A stretch of DNA of 25,953 nucleotides, from contig CAJWAY010000005.1 of assembly GCA_913020685.1 (NCBI GenBank), positions 1 to 25,953 on the forward strand, written 5' to 3'. The notes below the pieces were generated by a model, which was not told the origin of the DNA, did not search any database, and worked only from the letters and a program-made list of their open reading frames with translations. Made by a program: the position numbers and the translations under genes. The stretch is from an uncultured Flavobacteriaceae bacterium (GTDB lineage Bacteria; Bacteroidota; Bacteroidia; Flavobacteriales; Flavobacteriaceae). Of the stretch, positions 7,928 through 15,709 are shown piece after piece (positions within the stretch are counted from its first letter, which is position 1; each line of letters starts with the position of its first letter).

Positions 7928-9082
7928 TTATTTGCTGATTACTGATAAGGTTTGTTTTACTTGTGCCGCCATTTTTCTTGCGGTGTCTATTTTGGGGTGT
8001 ATGATGGTTACATGTCCCATTTTTCGAAAAGGACGTGTTTCTTTTTTACCGTAAATATGGGGAATAACTCCTTTGATGGCCAAAACCTGGTCGATATTTT
8101 TGTAAACCACGGGTCCTGTGTATCCTTTTTTACCTACAAGGTTGACCATCACTGCAGCGATTTTACTGGCTGTTTTTCCCAAAGGCAAATCTAAGACTGC
8201 GCGAATGTGTTGTTCGAATTGACAGGTGTAAGAAGCCTCAATACTATAGTGTCCGCTATTGTGGGGACGGGGTGCCACCTCATTGACCAATACATCTCCT
8301 TCGGGTGTCAGAAAAAGCTCGACTGCCAAAAGACCAATTTGGCCATAGGCCTTTGCTGTCTTAAGGGCCACTTCAATTGCTTTTTTCTCGATTTCTCGCG
8401 AAATTCTAGCGGGACACAATACATACTCCACTTGGTTGGCGGTTGGGTGAAACTCTGACTCTACTACAGGATAATGGACGATATCGCCTTGGGGACGACT
8501 GCAAACGATTACAGATAATTCCTTTTCGACGTTAACCAGTTCCTCAATAAGGCAGGGACCGCAATTAAGGCTTTCGATTTCCTTATTGGAGTGAACAATG
8601 GAAACTCCATAGCCATCATAGCCCATTTCGGCAGATTTCCATACAAAGGGAAAAGATAATTCCCCCTTGATGACAGCCTCTTTTACTTGATCAAGGGTTT
8701 CGAATTCTTCAAAGGAAGCAGTAGGAATGTTGTGACTCTTATAAAATTTTTTTTGCAGACATTTATTCTGAATCGTTTTCAGTACGTGGGGTTGTGGATA
8801 AACCTTTACCCCTTCCTGTGCTAATTTTTCGAGTGCCTTGACATTCACCTTTTCTATTTCTATGGTCAGTACATCGACTTTTTTCCCAAAATCGTATACC
8901 GCTTGAAAATTAGTTAGATCTCCTTTTGTAAAATAGTCACAGGCAAGTCTTGCCGGGGCATTTTCTTTAGGATCCAAAACGCTGGTTTTGATGTCCCATT
9001 TTCGGGTCGTGTAGAGCAACATCTTACCCAATTGCCCTCCACCAAGTATTCCCAATGTTTTTGAAGTCGAAAAAAAATTCAT
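7928..9082 (-). CDS. purK: 5-(carboxyamino)imidazole ribonucleotide synthase
   Basis: PurK is an ATP-grasp enzyme that carboxylates AIR with bicarbonate to give N5-CAIR, the substrate of the adjacent PurE. From the ATG at 9082 the protein has 384 residues. The N-terminal dinucleotide-like loop GILGGGQLGKM follows about nine residues after the start; ATP-grasp motifs appear as FVWKSAEMGYDGYGV and LAVELFLTPEGDVLVNEVAPRPHNSGHYSIEA. An upstream in-frame start at 9133 would add 17 residues lying over the divergent adk promoter region, so I prefer 9082. It is the first gene of the purK-purE-peptidase operon. Confidence 0.97.
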   Translation of the reverse strand: MNFFSTSKTLGILGGGQLGKMLLYTTRKWDIKTSVLDPKENAPARLACDYFTKGDLTNFQAVYDFGKKVDVLTIEIEKVNVKALEKLAQEGVKVYPQPHVLKTIQNKCLQKKFYKSHNIPTASFEEFETLDQVKEAVIKGELSFPFVWKSAEMGYDGYGVSIVHSNKEIESLNCGPCLIEELVNVEKELSVIVCSRPQGDIVHYPVVESEFHPTANQVEYVLCPARISREIEKKAIEVALKTAKAYGQIGLLAVELFLTPEGDVLVNEVAPRPHNSGHYSIEASYTCQFEQHIRAVLDLPLGKTASKIAAVMVNLVGKKGYTGPVVYKNIDQVLAIKGVIPHIYGKKETRPFRKMGHVTIIHPKIDTARKMAAQVKQTLSVISK

Positions 9083-9095
9083 CGCGAAATTTTCA

Positions 9096-9103
9096 CAAAA
9101 ATA
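9096..9103 (-). promoter_or_regulatory. Candidate -7 element of the purK operon
   Basis: The minus strand reads TATTTTTG, an exact TAnnTTTG, ending 13 bp before the purK ATG. No TTG falls at the normal spacing, so support is moderate at best. Confidence 0.35.
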
Positions 9104-9119
9104 CACATAAGTTTTATGC

Positions 9120-9152
9120 TTGGAAAAAAACAATACAATTTGGATATCTTTG
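9120..9152 (+). promoter_or_regulatory. Promoter of the adk-obg-TPR-mpl operon
   Basis: TTG at 9120-9122, a 22-bp spacer and TATCTTTG at 9145-9152 fit the Bacteroidota sigma factor consensus TTG ... TAnnTTTG. Transcription would start a few bases after 9152, leaving a leader of roughly 13 nt before the adk ATG at 9169. The position in a short divergent spacer supports it. Confidence 0.6.
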
Positions 9153-9168
9153 TTATAAATATTATTTG

Positions 9169-9744
9169 ATGATCAATCTAGTACTCTTTGGAAAACCAGG
9201 ATCGGGGAAAGGAACCCAGGGAGAATTTTTAAAATCCAAATATCAATTGTTTCACATTTCTACTGGAGATTTGTTCAGACATCACATTTCAAACCAAACA
9301 GCATTGGGAAAATTGGCGCAATCATATATAGACAAAGGAGATTTGGTTCCTGATCAGTTAACGATCGACATGCTTAAGGATTCGGTCGAAAATAACCCCG
9401 AGGCAAAGGGCTTTATTTTTGACGGTTTTCCCAGAACAACAAAACAAGCTAAGGCACTGGATGATTTTTTAGAAGAAAAATCCATGCACATTAGTGCTAC
9501 TTTGGCCTTGGAGGCTGAAGATGATGTTTTGGTAGATCGCTTGATCAATAGAGGAAAAACCAGTGGTAGGACAGACGATCAGGATGAAGAAAAAATCAGG
9601 AATCGATTCGAAGAGTACAACAATAAAACAGCCCCACTAAGAGATTTTTACTCAGCACAAGGAAAATTCCACAGTGTGAACGGTATTGGCAGTATTGAAG
9701 AAATTACGCAAAGACTGACTTTGCTGATTGATGGCTTGCTATAA
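9169..9744 (+). CDS. adk: Adenylate kinase, short-LID form
   Basis: Adk balances ATP, ADP and AMP in the cytoplasm. The 191-aa product has the P-loop GKPGSGKGT (residues 8-16) near the N-terminus, the AMP-binding region STGDLFRHHI, the FDGFPRT motif, and RLINRGKTSGRTDD in the LID. The LID is short and has no zinc cysteines. The start at 9169 (MINLVLFG) places the P-loop at the usual distance from the N-terminus; the longer frame from 9055 would run through the divergent promoter region and add an unlikely 38 residues. It is the first gene of a four-gene operon, with obg starting 3 bp after its stop. Confidence 0.97.
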   Translation: MINLVLFGKPGSGKGTQGEFLKSKYQLFHISTGDLFRHHISNQTALGKLAQSYIDKGDLVPDQLTIDMLKDSVENNPEAKGFIFDGFPRTTKQAKALDDFLEEKSMHISATLALEAEDDVLVDRLINRGKTSGRTDDQDEEKIRNRFEEYNNKTAPLRDFYSAQGKFHSVNGIGSIEEITQRLTLLIDGLL

Positions 9745-9747
9745 GGA

Positions 9748-10758
9748 ATGACTGAATCAAATTTTGTCGATTATGTAAAACTCAACCTTAAATCAGGAAA
9801 AGGAGGCAAGGGTTCAGTTCACTTACACCGCGAAAAATTCATCACCAAAGGAGGGCCCGACGGCGGGGATGGAGGTCGAGGAGGACACATATTCATTCGG
9901 GCCAATCCCAATTTATGGACTTTGTATTCCTTCAAATATACGAGACATTTTATGGCGGGTCATGGAGGAGACGGTAGTAAAAACAGAAGCACTGGGGCGC
10001 AGGGGAAAGACGTTTATATTGATGTACCCTTGGGAACTGTCGTAAAAAATTCGGAGACCGAAGCAGTACTTTTTGAGATTGTTGAGGCTGAACAAGAATT
10101 TATATTGTTGCAAGGAGGAAAAGGTGGATTGGGCAATTGGAATTTTAAGTCTTCCACCAACCAAACTCCAAGGTACGCACAGCCAGGAATACCAGGGAAT
10201 GAACTAAATGTTACTTTAGAGCTTAAGGTGCTTGCTGATGTGGGCTTGGTAGGTTTTCCCAATGCAGGAAAATCTACCCTGTTGGCAGCTTTGACAGCAG
10301 CCAAACCCAAAATCGCAGATTATGAATTTACGACCCTAAAACCTAACTTAGGAATTGTACCCTACCGAGACCTACAATCTTTTGTAATGGCAGATATACC
10401 CGGGATCATCCAAGGAGCAGCAGAGGGCAAAGGCATAGGACACTATTTTCTTCGCCATATCGAACGCAACTCTATCCTACTTTTTATGATCCCTTCTGAT
10501 ACCCCTGATGTAAAAAAATCCTTTGATATTTTATTTAAAGAACTTAGAACCTACAATCCTGAATTGATGGATAAAGAATTCATTGTTGTACTTTCAAAAT
10601 GTGATTTGTTGGATGATGAACTCAAATCAGAATACGCTGAGGAAATGATGAAAAACTTTGGTGAAATTCCATATTGTATGATCTCGGCATTGGATCAATC
10701 TGGTTTACTTCTCCTTAAAGATATGATTTGGAAAATACTAAACGCTTCAAATGCATAG
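9748..10758 (+). CDS. obg: Obg-family GTPase, ribosome assembly factor
   Basis: Obg/CgtA is an essential GTPase that binds the 50S subunit and links ribosome maturation with growth and stress. The first ~160 residues form the glycine-rich Obg domain (KSGKGGKGSVHLHREKF, GGPDGGDGGRGG). The G domain follows: G1 GFPNAGKST with Lys175, G3 DIPGI, and G4 SKCD. At 336 aa it stops soon after the G domain, so it lacks the extra C-terminal OCT domain of some Gram-positive Obg proteins. The ATG is 3 bp after the adk stop, and the 3' end overlaps the next gene by 8 bp, which suggests translational coupling. Confidence 0.97.
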   Translation: MTESNFVDYVKLNLKSGKGGKGSVHLHREKFITKGGPDGGDGGRGGHIFIRANPNLWTLYSFKYTRHFMAGHGGDGSKNRSTGAQGKDVYIDVPLGTVVKNSETEAVLFEIVEAEQEFILLQGGKGGLGNWNFKSSTNQTPRYAQPGIPGNELNVTLELKVLADVGLVGFPNAGKSTLLAALTAAKPKIADYEFTTLKPNLGIVPYRDLQSFVMADIPGIIQGAAEGKGIGHYFLRHIERNSILLFMIPSDTPDVKKSFDILFKELRTYNPELMDKEFIVVLSKCDLLDDELKSEYAEEMMKNFGEIPYCMISALDQSGLLLLKDMIWKILNASNA

Positions 10759-11647
10759 AATAAAAGGGACAATTCTTCTTTTTGTTATTCCTTGGTTGAT
10801 TTTTTCGCAAAAAAAAACTCCATTTTCATACTATGATTTCAAAAATGATTCAAATTATAAAAAGGAATTAAAACGTTTAAAAAACTACACTAATTTGGAA
10901 TCCGAGGGGGCCATCAAATCTATTGCCGAATTGTCCTATGATTACAAGGATTGGGAGACTGCTATTGACTATTACGAAATACTTTTGGTCAAATCGCCAA
11001 CGGCCGAAAATTATTTTAAACTGGGCGTAGCGGCAGCTCGAAAATCATTAGAGGTTCCTCGATTTTTATCGGTTCCCTATGTCATAAAAGCCCGAAAATC
11101 AGTATTGCAAGCCCACGAATTGGCTCCCAAAAGAGTCGTGGTTTTGAATTTATTGATTCAGTTATATGCCGAAATTCCTTCACTTTTGGGAGGAAGTATT
11201 GATTTTGCAGAAAAAAAAGCCAATGAATTGAGGGATATTAACCCTGTCGAGGGAGGCATGATGCAAGCCTATGTTTTTCAAGTCAGAAATGATTTTAAAG
11301 CTTCGGCATCAATATATTCTGAGGTTTTTCATACCATAAAAGAAATTTATCAAGATCCTGAAAATTGTGTTAAAGAATTACGAAGGAATTTGATTTTTGA
11401 TTTGGGTAGGGTTTCAGCCCAATATAAAGTGGAACCCGATTTGGGATTGTTTCTTCTGGATCATTACCTCAAATCTTATGGGTTTCAGGACAATTACCCT
11501 TTGGAATGGGCCTATTATTATCGCTCTAAAATTTATCTTTACAGGAAGAAGTATGAAAAGGCTGAAGCTTCTATCCAAAAGGCCTTGGAGATTAACTCCA
11601 ATTTTGAGGAGGGTTTGGAATTTCTAAAAAATTTAAGACTTGAGTAA
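10751..11647 (+). CDS. Secreted tetratricopeptide-repeat protein
   Basis: A 298-aa protein with a likely signal peptide: charged start MHRIK, hydrophobic core around residues 7-18, possible cleavage near the FSQ at 18-20. Helical TPR-like repeats are seen around residues 52-96 (DYKDWETAIDYYEILL ... AENYFKLGVAAA) and 250-294 (YRKKYEKAEASIQKALEIN). The middle has the motif PSLLGGSIDFAEKKA, which I have seen in other exported TPR proteins of uncertain role. It overlaps obg by 8 bp upstream and the Mur ligase gene by 8 bp downstream, so it is held tightly between a ribosome GTPase and a peptidoglycan enzyme. It is probably a periplasmic scaffold; no enzymatic domain is visible. Confidence 0.82.
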   Translation: MHRIKGTILLFVIPWLIFSQKKTPFSYYDFKNDSNYKKELKRLKNYTNLESEGAIKSIAELSYDYKDWETAIDYYEILLVKSPTAENYFKLGVAAARKSLEVPRFLSVPYVIKARKSVLQAHELAPKRVVVLNLLIQLYAEIPSLLGGSIDFAEKKANELRDINPVEGGMMQAYVFQVRNDFKASASIYSEVFHTIKEIYQDPENCVKELRRNLIFDLGRVSAQYKVEPDLGLFLLDHYLKSYGFQDNYPLEWAYYYRSKIYLYRKKYEKAEASIQKALEINSNFEEGLEFLKNLRLE

Positions 11648-13004
11648 ATACCATTTTATCGCAATTGGAGGTAGCGCGATGCACAGTCTAGCCATTGCCT
11701 TAAAGAAGAATGGTCATGAGGTCAGCGGAAGTGACGATGCAATTTTTGATCCTTCATTGACCCAATTGCGGAAAGCTGAGATCTGCCCCGAGCAAATGGG
11801 TTGGTATCCTGATAAGATCAATAAAGAACTGGATGCAGTGATTATAGGAATGCATGCCAAAAAAGACAATCTTGAACTTTTGGCTGCACAAAATATGGGA
11901 TTGCCACTTTTTTCCTACCCCGAATTTATTGCTCACTATGCCAGGAACAAAACTAGGGTAGTGATAGGTGGCAGTCATGGTAAGACTACTATATCTGCTA
12001 TGGTTTTACACGTTTTAAATTATCATCAAAAATCTGTGGATTATATGATTGGTGCCCAATTGGAGGGCTTTGGAAATTCAGTTCTTCTGTCTGATAACAA
12101 CGATTTTATGATTCTTGAAGGAGATGAATACCTGTCTTCCCCTATTGATCCTAGGCCCAAATTCCATCATTATAAACCTCAAATTGCATTGATCAGTGGA
12201 ATCGCATGGGATCATATAAATGTTTTTAAAACCGAAGCTGATTACAACCTCCAATTTGAAATTTTTATCGAATCTATTACTGCTGGTGGGGTTTTGGTAT
12301 ACAATGAAGATGACGAAACCTTACGAAAATTGGCTGGGGATACCCAAAACACAATCAGAAAGGAGCCCTATACCATATTAGATTATTCGATTTCCGAGGG
12401 CGTAACTTATTTGGAGACAGATGAGGGGCCGATCCCCCTAGTAGTCTTTGGAAAGCACAATCTTTCAAACCTCTCTGGAGCGAAATGGATTTGTCAATTG
12501 ATGGGTGTTGATGAAGATGATTTTTTTCAAGCCATTAGCACTTTCAAAGGAGCTTCAAAACGCCTGGAACTTCTGTATAAAGGCAAGACTTGTTACCTTT
12601 TTAAGGATTTTGCCCATGCCCCGAGTAAAGTGAAAGCCACTACAAAGGCCGTTAAGGAACAATTTCCTGATTTTAAGCTTATTGCTTGTTTGGAATTACA
12701 TACTTACAGTAGTTTGGACCCTTCATTTATTGACCGCTATCGTAATAGCTTAGAAAAAGCAGATTTACCCATCGTATTTTATGATCCTGAGGCTTTGATA
12801 ATTAAAAATAGACCCCAAATCAGTCCAGATGAAATTATTAAGGCATTTGATCTACCAGAATTGATGGTTTTTAAAGAGCCAAAAAAACTGAAAGACCACC
12901 TTTTTGAACTGGATTATCATCAAAAAGTTTTGTTGATGATGAGTTCGGGGAATTATGGCGGATTGGGTTGGGAAACGTTAATATCCAAAATATCTCACTA
13001 CTAA
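11640..13004 (+). CDS. mpl: Mpl-type Mur ligase (UDP-N-acetylmuramate tripeptide ligase family)
   Basis: This Mur ligase resembles Mpl, which reattaches recycled murein tripeptide to UDP-MurNAc, rather than MurC of the dcw cluster. Features in order: N-terminal Rossmann-like IAIGGSAMHSLAIALKKNG, ATP loop GGSHGKTT with Lys115, LEGDEY around residue 160, HINVFKT, then DFAHAPSKVKAT, the usual start of the third domain in Mpl and MurC. Length is 454 aa, normal for Mpl. The start is TTG at 11640, overlapping the TPR gene by 8 bp; this gives the expected MSKYHFIAIGG beginning. It is the last gene of the adk operon. A Bacteroidota-specific substrate preference cannot be excluded, so the symbol is a family-level call. 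Confidence 0.85.
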   Translation: MSKYHFIAIGGSAMHSLAIALKKNGHEVSGSDDAIFDPSLTQLRKAEICPEQMGWYPDKINKELDAVIIGMHAKKDNLELLAAQNMGLPLFSYPEFIAHYARNKTRVVIGGSHGKTTISAMVLHVLNYHQKSVDYMIGAQLEGFGNSVLLSDNNDFMILEGDEYLSSPIDPRPKFHHYKPQIALISGIAWDHINVFKTEADYNLQFEIFIESITAGGVLVYNEDDETLRKLAGDTQNTIRKEPYTILDYSISEGVTYLETDEGPIPLVVFGKHNLSNLSGAKWICQLMGVDEDDFFQAISTFKGASKRLELLYKGKTCYLFKDFAHAPSKVKATTKAVKEQFPDFKLIACLELHTYSSLDPSFIDRYRNSLEKADLPIVFYDPEALIIKNRPQISPDEIIKAFDLPELMVFKEPKKLKDHLFELDYHQKVLLMMSSGNYGGLGWETLISKISHY

Positions 13005-13028
13005 AAATCTGGAATTATTTTTGTCTTT

Positions 13029-13145
13029 ATGAAGATTAAAAAAACTATACTGATTTCCTCAAAAATCAAACAATTGAAAGTGGGATCCCAAATTACCACC
13101 CCAGAGAAAAATAAAAGGAATAAGATTCCAAAGCTATTTCTTTAG
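13029..13145 (+). CDS. Possible small ORF of 38 codons
   Basis: An ATG at 13029 opens a frame for a lysine-rich peptide starting MKIKKTILISSKIKQLKVG and ending at a TAG at 13143-13145. TATTTTTG at 13016-13023, an exact -7 match, ends five bases before the ATG, so the message would be almost leaderless. No -33 element is evident. The peptide is basic with many Lys and Ile, matches nothing I know, and could easily be chance in AT-rich DNA. Confidence 0.2.
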   Translation: MKIKKTILISSKIKQLKVGSQITTPEKNKRNKIPKLFL

Positions 13146-13290
13146 TTAATCAGAATAAGTAGCAACAGCTATCATTTTTCCCCATAACCACCCTTTGGGA
13201 AACCTCAAGCTTAGTCCACTTGATTACAACATAATCTAGGTTTCATCAAGGCTACTAGTACTTTTTACATTCTAATTTTCGATCATCTTA

Positions 13291-13320
13291 TTGTCTCTGA
13301 AAAGCGTTACTTTAGCTTTA
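13291..13320 (+). promoter_or_regulatory. Promoter of the DUF7033-HAD gene pair
   Basis: TTG at 13291-13293, a 19-bp spacer and TAGCTTTA at 13313-13320 fit the Bacteroidota consensus with one mismatch, the last base of the -7 box. The inferred leader before the ATG at 13341 is about 17 nt. Confidence 0.5.
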
Positions 13321-13340
13321 AAGTTGGAAAATTGATCTGA

Positions 13341-14642
13341 ATGATACTGGTTTATTCTCACAAAATCACACCCCGCTTGACCTATATTTTCAGGCAAATT
13401 TTCATCAGAGTCCTTGAATTCCCCGTTGATTTTACCTCTACTATTGAGAAATTTGTTTCCCATTCAGGACCTAAATTAAGCTATACTCACCAACCTCTCG
13501 GAAATGAATTTTTTATCGGATCCAGTGATTTGCTTTTCCAGCAGGGTATACAAGAGGTCCCTATTGAGGTATTCAATTGGTCAGGTATTCCTGCTTTTTT
13601 TAAGCTGGCTAACCCCTCTCAATTACCTTATGATATTTTTGCGGCTTCCTTTTATCTAATTAGCCGATATGAGGAATTTCTACCTCAGGTAAAAAATGAG
13701 TTAGGAGCTTTTTTAGCCTACCAGAGCTTGGCCTCAAGAAATAATTTTTTAGAAATGCCTGTTGTGGATTTATGGGCGGTGCGATTGAAGGATAAATTAC
13801 ATGAATTTTTTCCCGAGTTGCCCCATGTGTCATGGAAAAAACCAAAATTTCAACCCATCATATCAGTGGTTAATCCTTACAAGTTTCAAAAAAAATCGTT
13901 GCTGTTAAAGCTTACTGATACCATGAGTGCTCTTTGGCAATTGGATTTTTTCTTAATCATCGAGCAGTATCTGGTCCTCTTCGGTTTGCGAAAGGATCCA
14001 CACAATAATTTTGAAGAATTGCAACTCCTTTTTAAGAATAATGGAAATCCACCTTTGTATTTTTTTCTTTTTGCCAAAAATAATTTTTATGATAAAGGTG
14101 CTTCTATCCATAACTTTAGTTTTCGAAAACTAATTAAAAACACGGCCGATTTGAATAATGTTTCACTTTTGGCTTCCTATGCAGCGCAGCAGCAATTCAA
14201 ATCCTTGAATCGTGAATGCCAACAACTCAAAGAATTGATTATCAAAAAGATTGATTCTGTAAGGTTTAATTATGGACTTTTGACTGCCTCTTCGAGTTAT
14301 TACCATGTTTTGGAACAAGAAATTCAAAAAGATTACAGTATGGGCTATACAGAGGAAATAGGTTATCGTGCCTCAACTGCGGTGCCCTTTTATTTTTACG
14401 ATTTAAACAACGATCTACAAACCTCATTAAAAATTCACCCTGTTGTTGCAGACGAGTTAGGTTTGAGAAAGATTTCCAGTCAAAAAGCCTTTAATAAATT
14501 AATAGAACTATATGAAAAACTACCTACCTCATCGGCTTTGTACGCAGTTTCTTTTTCAAATGCAATTTTTAATGTTGACAGGCTGAAAAACAGCTGGCGT
14601 GATCAATTCATTAATTATATTCAATATTATGCCACACATTAA
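13341..14642 (+). CDS. DUF7033 / polysaccharide-deacetylase-like protein with a degenerate active site
   Basis: A 433-aa protein whose N-terminus (VYSHKITPRLTYIFRQIF), FDVFAASFYLISRYEE-like segment around residues 97-112 and C-terminal DYSMGYTEEIGYRAS match the Bacteroidota family with an N-terminal DUF7033 and a C-terminal NodB-like deacetylase fold. In active members as I recall them the second half has a catalytic Asp, a metal-binding HPSY and an RQHF segment. Here the matching places read PIISVV (Ser175), LASY (277-280) and RFNY (308-311), so the expected metal ligands are gone. No signal peptide is seen. The gene overlaps the following HAD gene by 14 bp. It may have a structural or binding role; family assignment is good, function unknown. 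Confidence 0.75.
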   Translation: MILVYSHKITPRLTYIFRQIFIRVLEFPVDFTSTIEKFVSHSGPKLSYTHQPLGNEFFIGSSDLLFQQGIQEVPIEVFNWSGIPAFFKLANPSQLPYDIFAASFYLISRYEEFLPQVKNELGAFLAYQSLASRNNFLEMPVVDLWAVRLKDKLHEFFPELPHVSWKKPKFQPIISVVNPYKFQKKSLLLKLTDTMSALWQLDFFLIIEQYLVLFGLRKDPHNNFEELQLLFKNNGNPPLYFFLFAKNNFYDKGASIHNFSFRKLIKNTADLNNVSLLASYAAQQQFKSLNRECQQLKELIIKKIDSVRFNYGLLTASSSYYHVLEQEIQKDYSMGYTEEIGYRASTAVPFYFYDLNNDLQTSLKIHPVVADELGLRKISSQKAFNKLIELYEKLPTSSALYAVSFSNAIFNVDRLKNSWRDQFINYIQYYATH

Positions 14643-15321
14643 TCAGATTACTGATGTATTTTTCGACTTGGACCACACCCTTTGGGATTTTGAAAGAAAT
14701 TCAGCCCTGACTTTTGAGAAGATTTTTGGCGAACTGAAAATTGATCTCAACCTTGTTGATTTTCTTGCGGCCTATGAAGGAATCAACCATTACTACTGGA
14801 AGTTATATCGGGAAAACAAGATTTCCCAAAAAGAGCTGAGGCATAAACGATTGATTGAAACTTTTCGGGTCATTGATTTTGCATTTGATCCCAGCAATAT
14901 CAAATCGATTTCCGATCAATATATTTTAAACCTTTCGACTTTTTCCAACCTCTTTGAAGGAGCAATCTCCCTTTTGGAAAAACTCAAAGTTAAATATCAA
15001 CTTCATATAATTACCAATGGTTTTGAAGTGGTTCAACATAACAAAATAAATAACTCTGGTCTATCACCATATTTTAAAAATATTTTTACATCCGAAAAAG
15101 TAGGTTACAAAAAACCTCACCCGATTATTTTTGAATATGCCCTAGACCAGGCTGATTCTTTTGCTAATAACTCTATGATGATAGGTGATAGTCTTGAGGC
15201 AGATATTTTAGGTGCATTAAATATTGGAATGCAAGCGATACATTTCAACTCTCATGACGAGCCTATACATGATCATTGCCCAATCGTTCAAAATTTGGAT
15301 GAAATAAATGTGATGTTATGA
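14629..15321 (+). CDS. HAD-superfamily phosphatase, YjjG-like
   Basis: A 230-aa haloacid-dehalogenase-fold hydrolase that resembles YjjG-type nucleotidases, which dephosphorylate nucleoside monophosphates including non-canonical ones. Motif I is FFDLDHTLWDF with Asp13 and Asp15, motif II IITNG, motif III Lys in KVGYKKPHP, and motif IV GDSLEADI. The helical cap lies between residues 20 and 90. The ATG at 14629 gives MPHINQITDVFFDLDHT, which sets motif I at the usual distance; the in-frame ATG at 14599 would add ten residues inside the preceding gene. The gene overlaps the DUF7033 gene by 14 bp. The MazG-type gene next door suggests a shared theme of nucleotide clean-up, which is inference. Confidence 0.9.
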   Translation: MPHINQITDVFFDLDHTLWDFERNSALTFEKIFGELKIDLNLVDFLAAYEGINHYYWKLYRENKISQKELRHKRLIETFRVIDFAFDPSNIKSISDQYILNLSTFSNLFEGAISLLEKLKVKYQLHIITNGFEVVQHNKINNSGLSPYFKNIFTSEKVGYKKPHPIIFEYALDQADSFANNSMMIGDSLEADILGALNIGMQAIHFNSHDEPIHDHCPIVQNLDEINVML

Positions 15322-15373
15322 TTTTTTATTTTACGCTTTTTTCGCCAATGGGAAAGTTTTAAATTCGCATCAA

Positions 15374-15700
15374 ATGGAAATTAAAAAAGCACAAAAAATT
15401 GTCGACAACTGGATCAAAGAACACGGTGTCCGATATTTTGATGAGTTAACTAACATGGCCCAACTTACTGAGGAAGTGGGAGAAGTTGCTCGAATCATTG
15501 CTAGAAGGTATGGAGAGCAAAGTGAAAAAGAGAGCGACAAAGCTAAAGATCTCGGTGAGGAACTTGCCGATGTTATCTTTGTTGTATTGTGCTTGGCCAA
15601 TCAGACAGGTATTGACCTGCAAAAAGCTTTTGATCAAAAAATGAAAATCAAATCGAAAAGAGATCACGATCGTCATCAAAACAATCACAAGTTGAAGTAA
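15374..15700 (+). CDS. MazG-like nucleotide pyrophosphohydrolase
   Basis: A 108-aa single-domain all-alpha NTP pyrophosphohydrolase of the MazG superfamily, which cleaves nucleoside triphosphates to monophosphate and pyrophosphate. The metal-binding motif is clear: EEVGE at residues 33-37 and EELADV with Glu63 and Asp66. The C-terminal tail is rich in Lys, His and Arg. It starts 52 bp after the HAD gene and ends 9 bp before aroA. It is far shorter than the two-domain MazG of E. coli (about 263 aa) and belongs with the short house-cleaning forms; the exact substrate is unknown. Confidence 0.92.
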   Translation: MEIKKAQKIVDNWIKEHGVRYFDELTNMAQLTEEVGEVARIIARRYGEQSEKESDKAKDLGEELADVIFVVLCLANQTGIDLQKAFDQKMKIKSKRDHDRHQNNHKLK

Positions 15701-15709
15701 TTAGTTTGC

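Larger units (their letters stand above)
13005..13340. other. 336-bp intergenic region between mpl and the DUF7033 gene
   Basis: This is the only non-coding stretch over 300 bp. It holds a possible 38-codon frame at 13029-13145, preceded at once by an exact TAnnTTTG box, and near its right end a good promoter for the next gene (13291-13320). Between about 13146 and 13290 I see no convincing gene, tRNA or strong hairpin. It may be the remains of a lost gene or hold a small RNA, but nothing in the sequence decides this. Confidence 0.6.

Noticed and set aside
9083..9133. Longer N-terminus for purK starting at 9133
   Set aside because: The 17 extra residues lie over the divergent adk promoter region and precede the family-typical start MNFFSTSKTLGILGGG.
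9055..9168. Longer N-terminus for adk starting at 9055
   Set aside because: It would overlap the purK start and its promoter, and the P-loop is at the normal distance from the ATG at 9169.
13150..13215. Minus-strand frame reading roughly FPKGWLWGKMIAVATYSD in the 336-bp gap
   Set aside because: It looks protein-like but is only about 20 codons, has no recognisable family and no promoter, so I treat it as chance or untestable debris.
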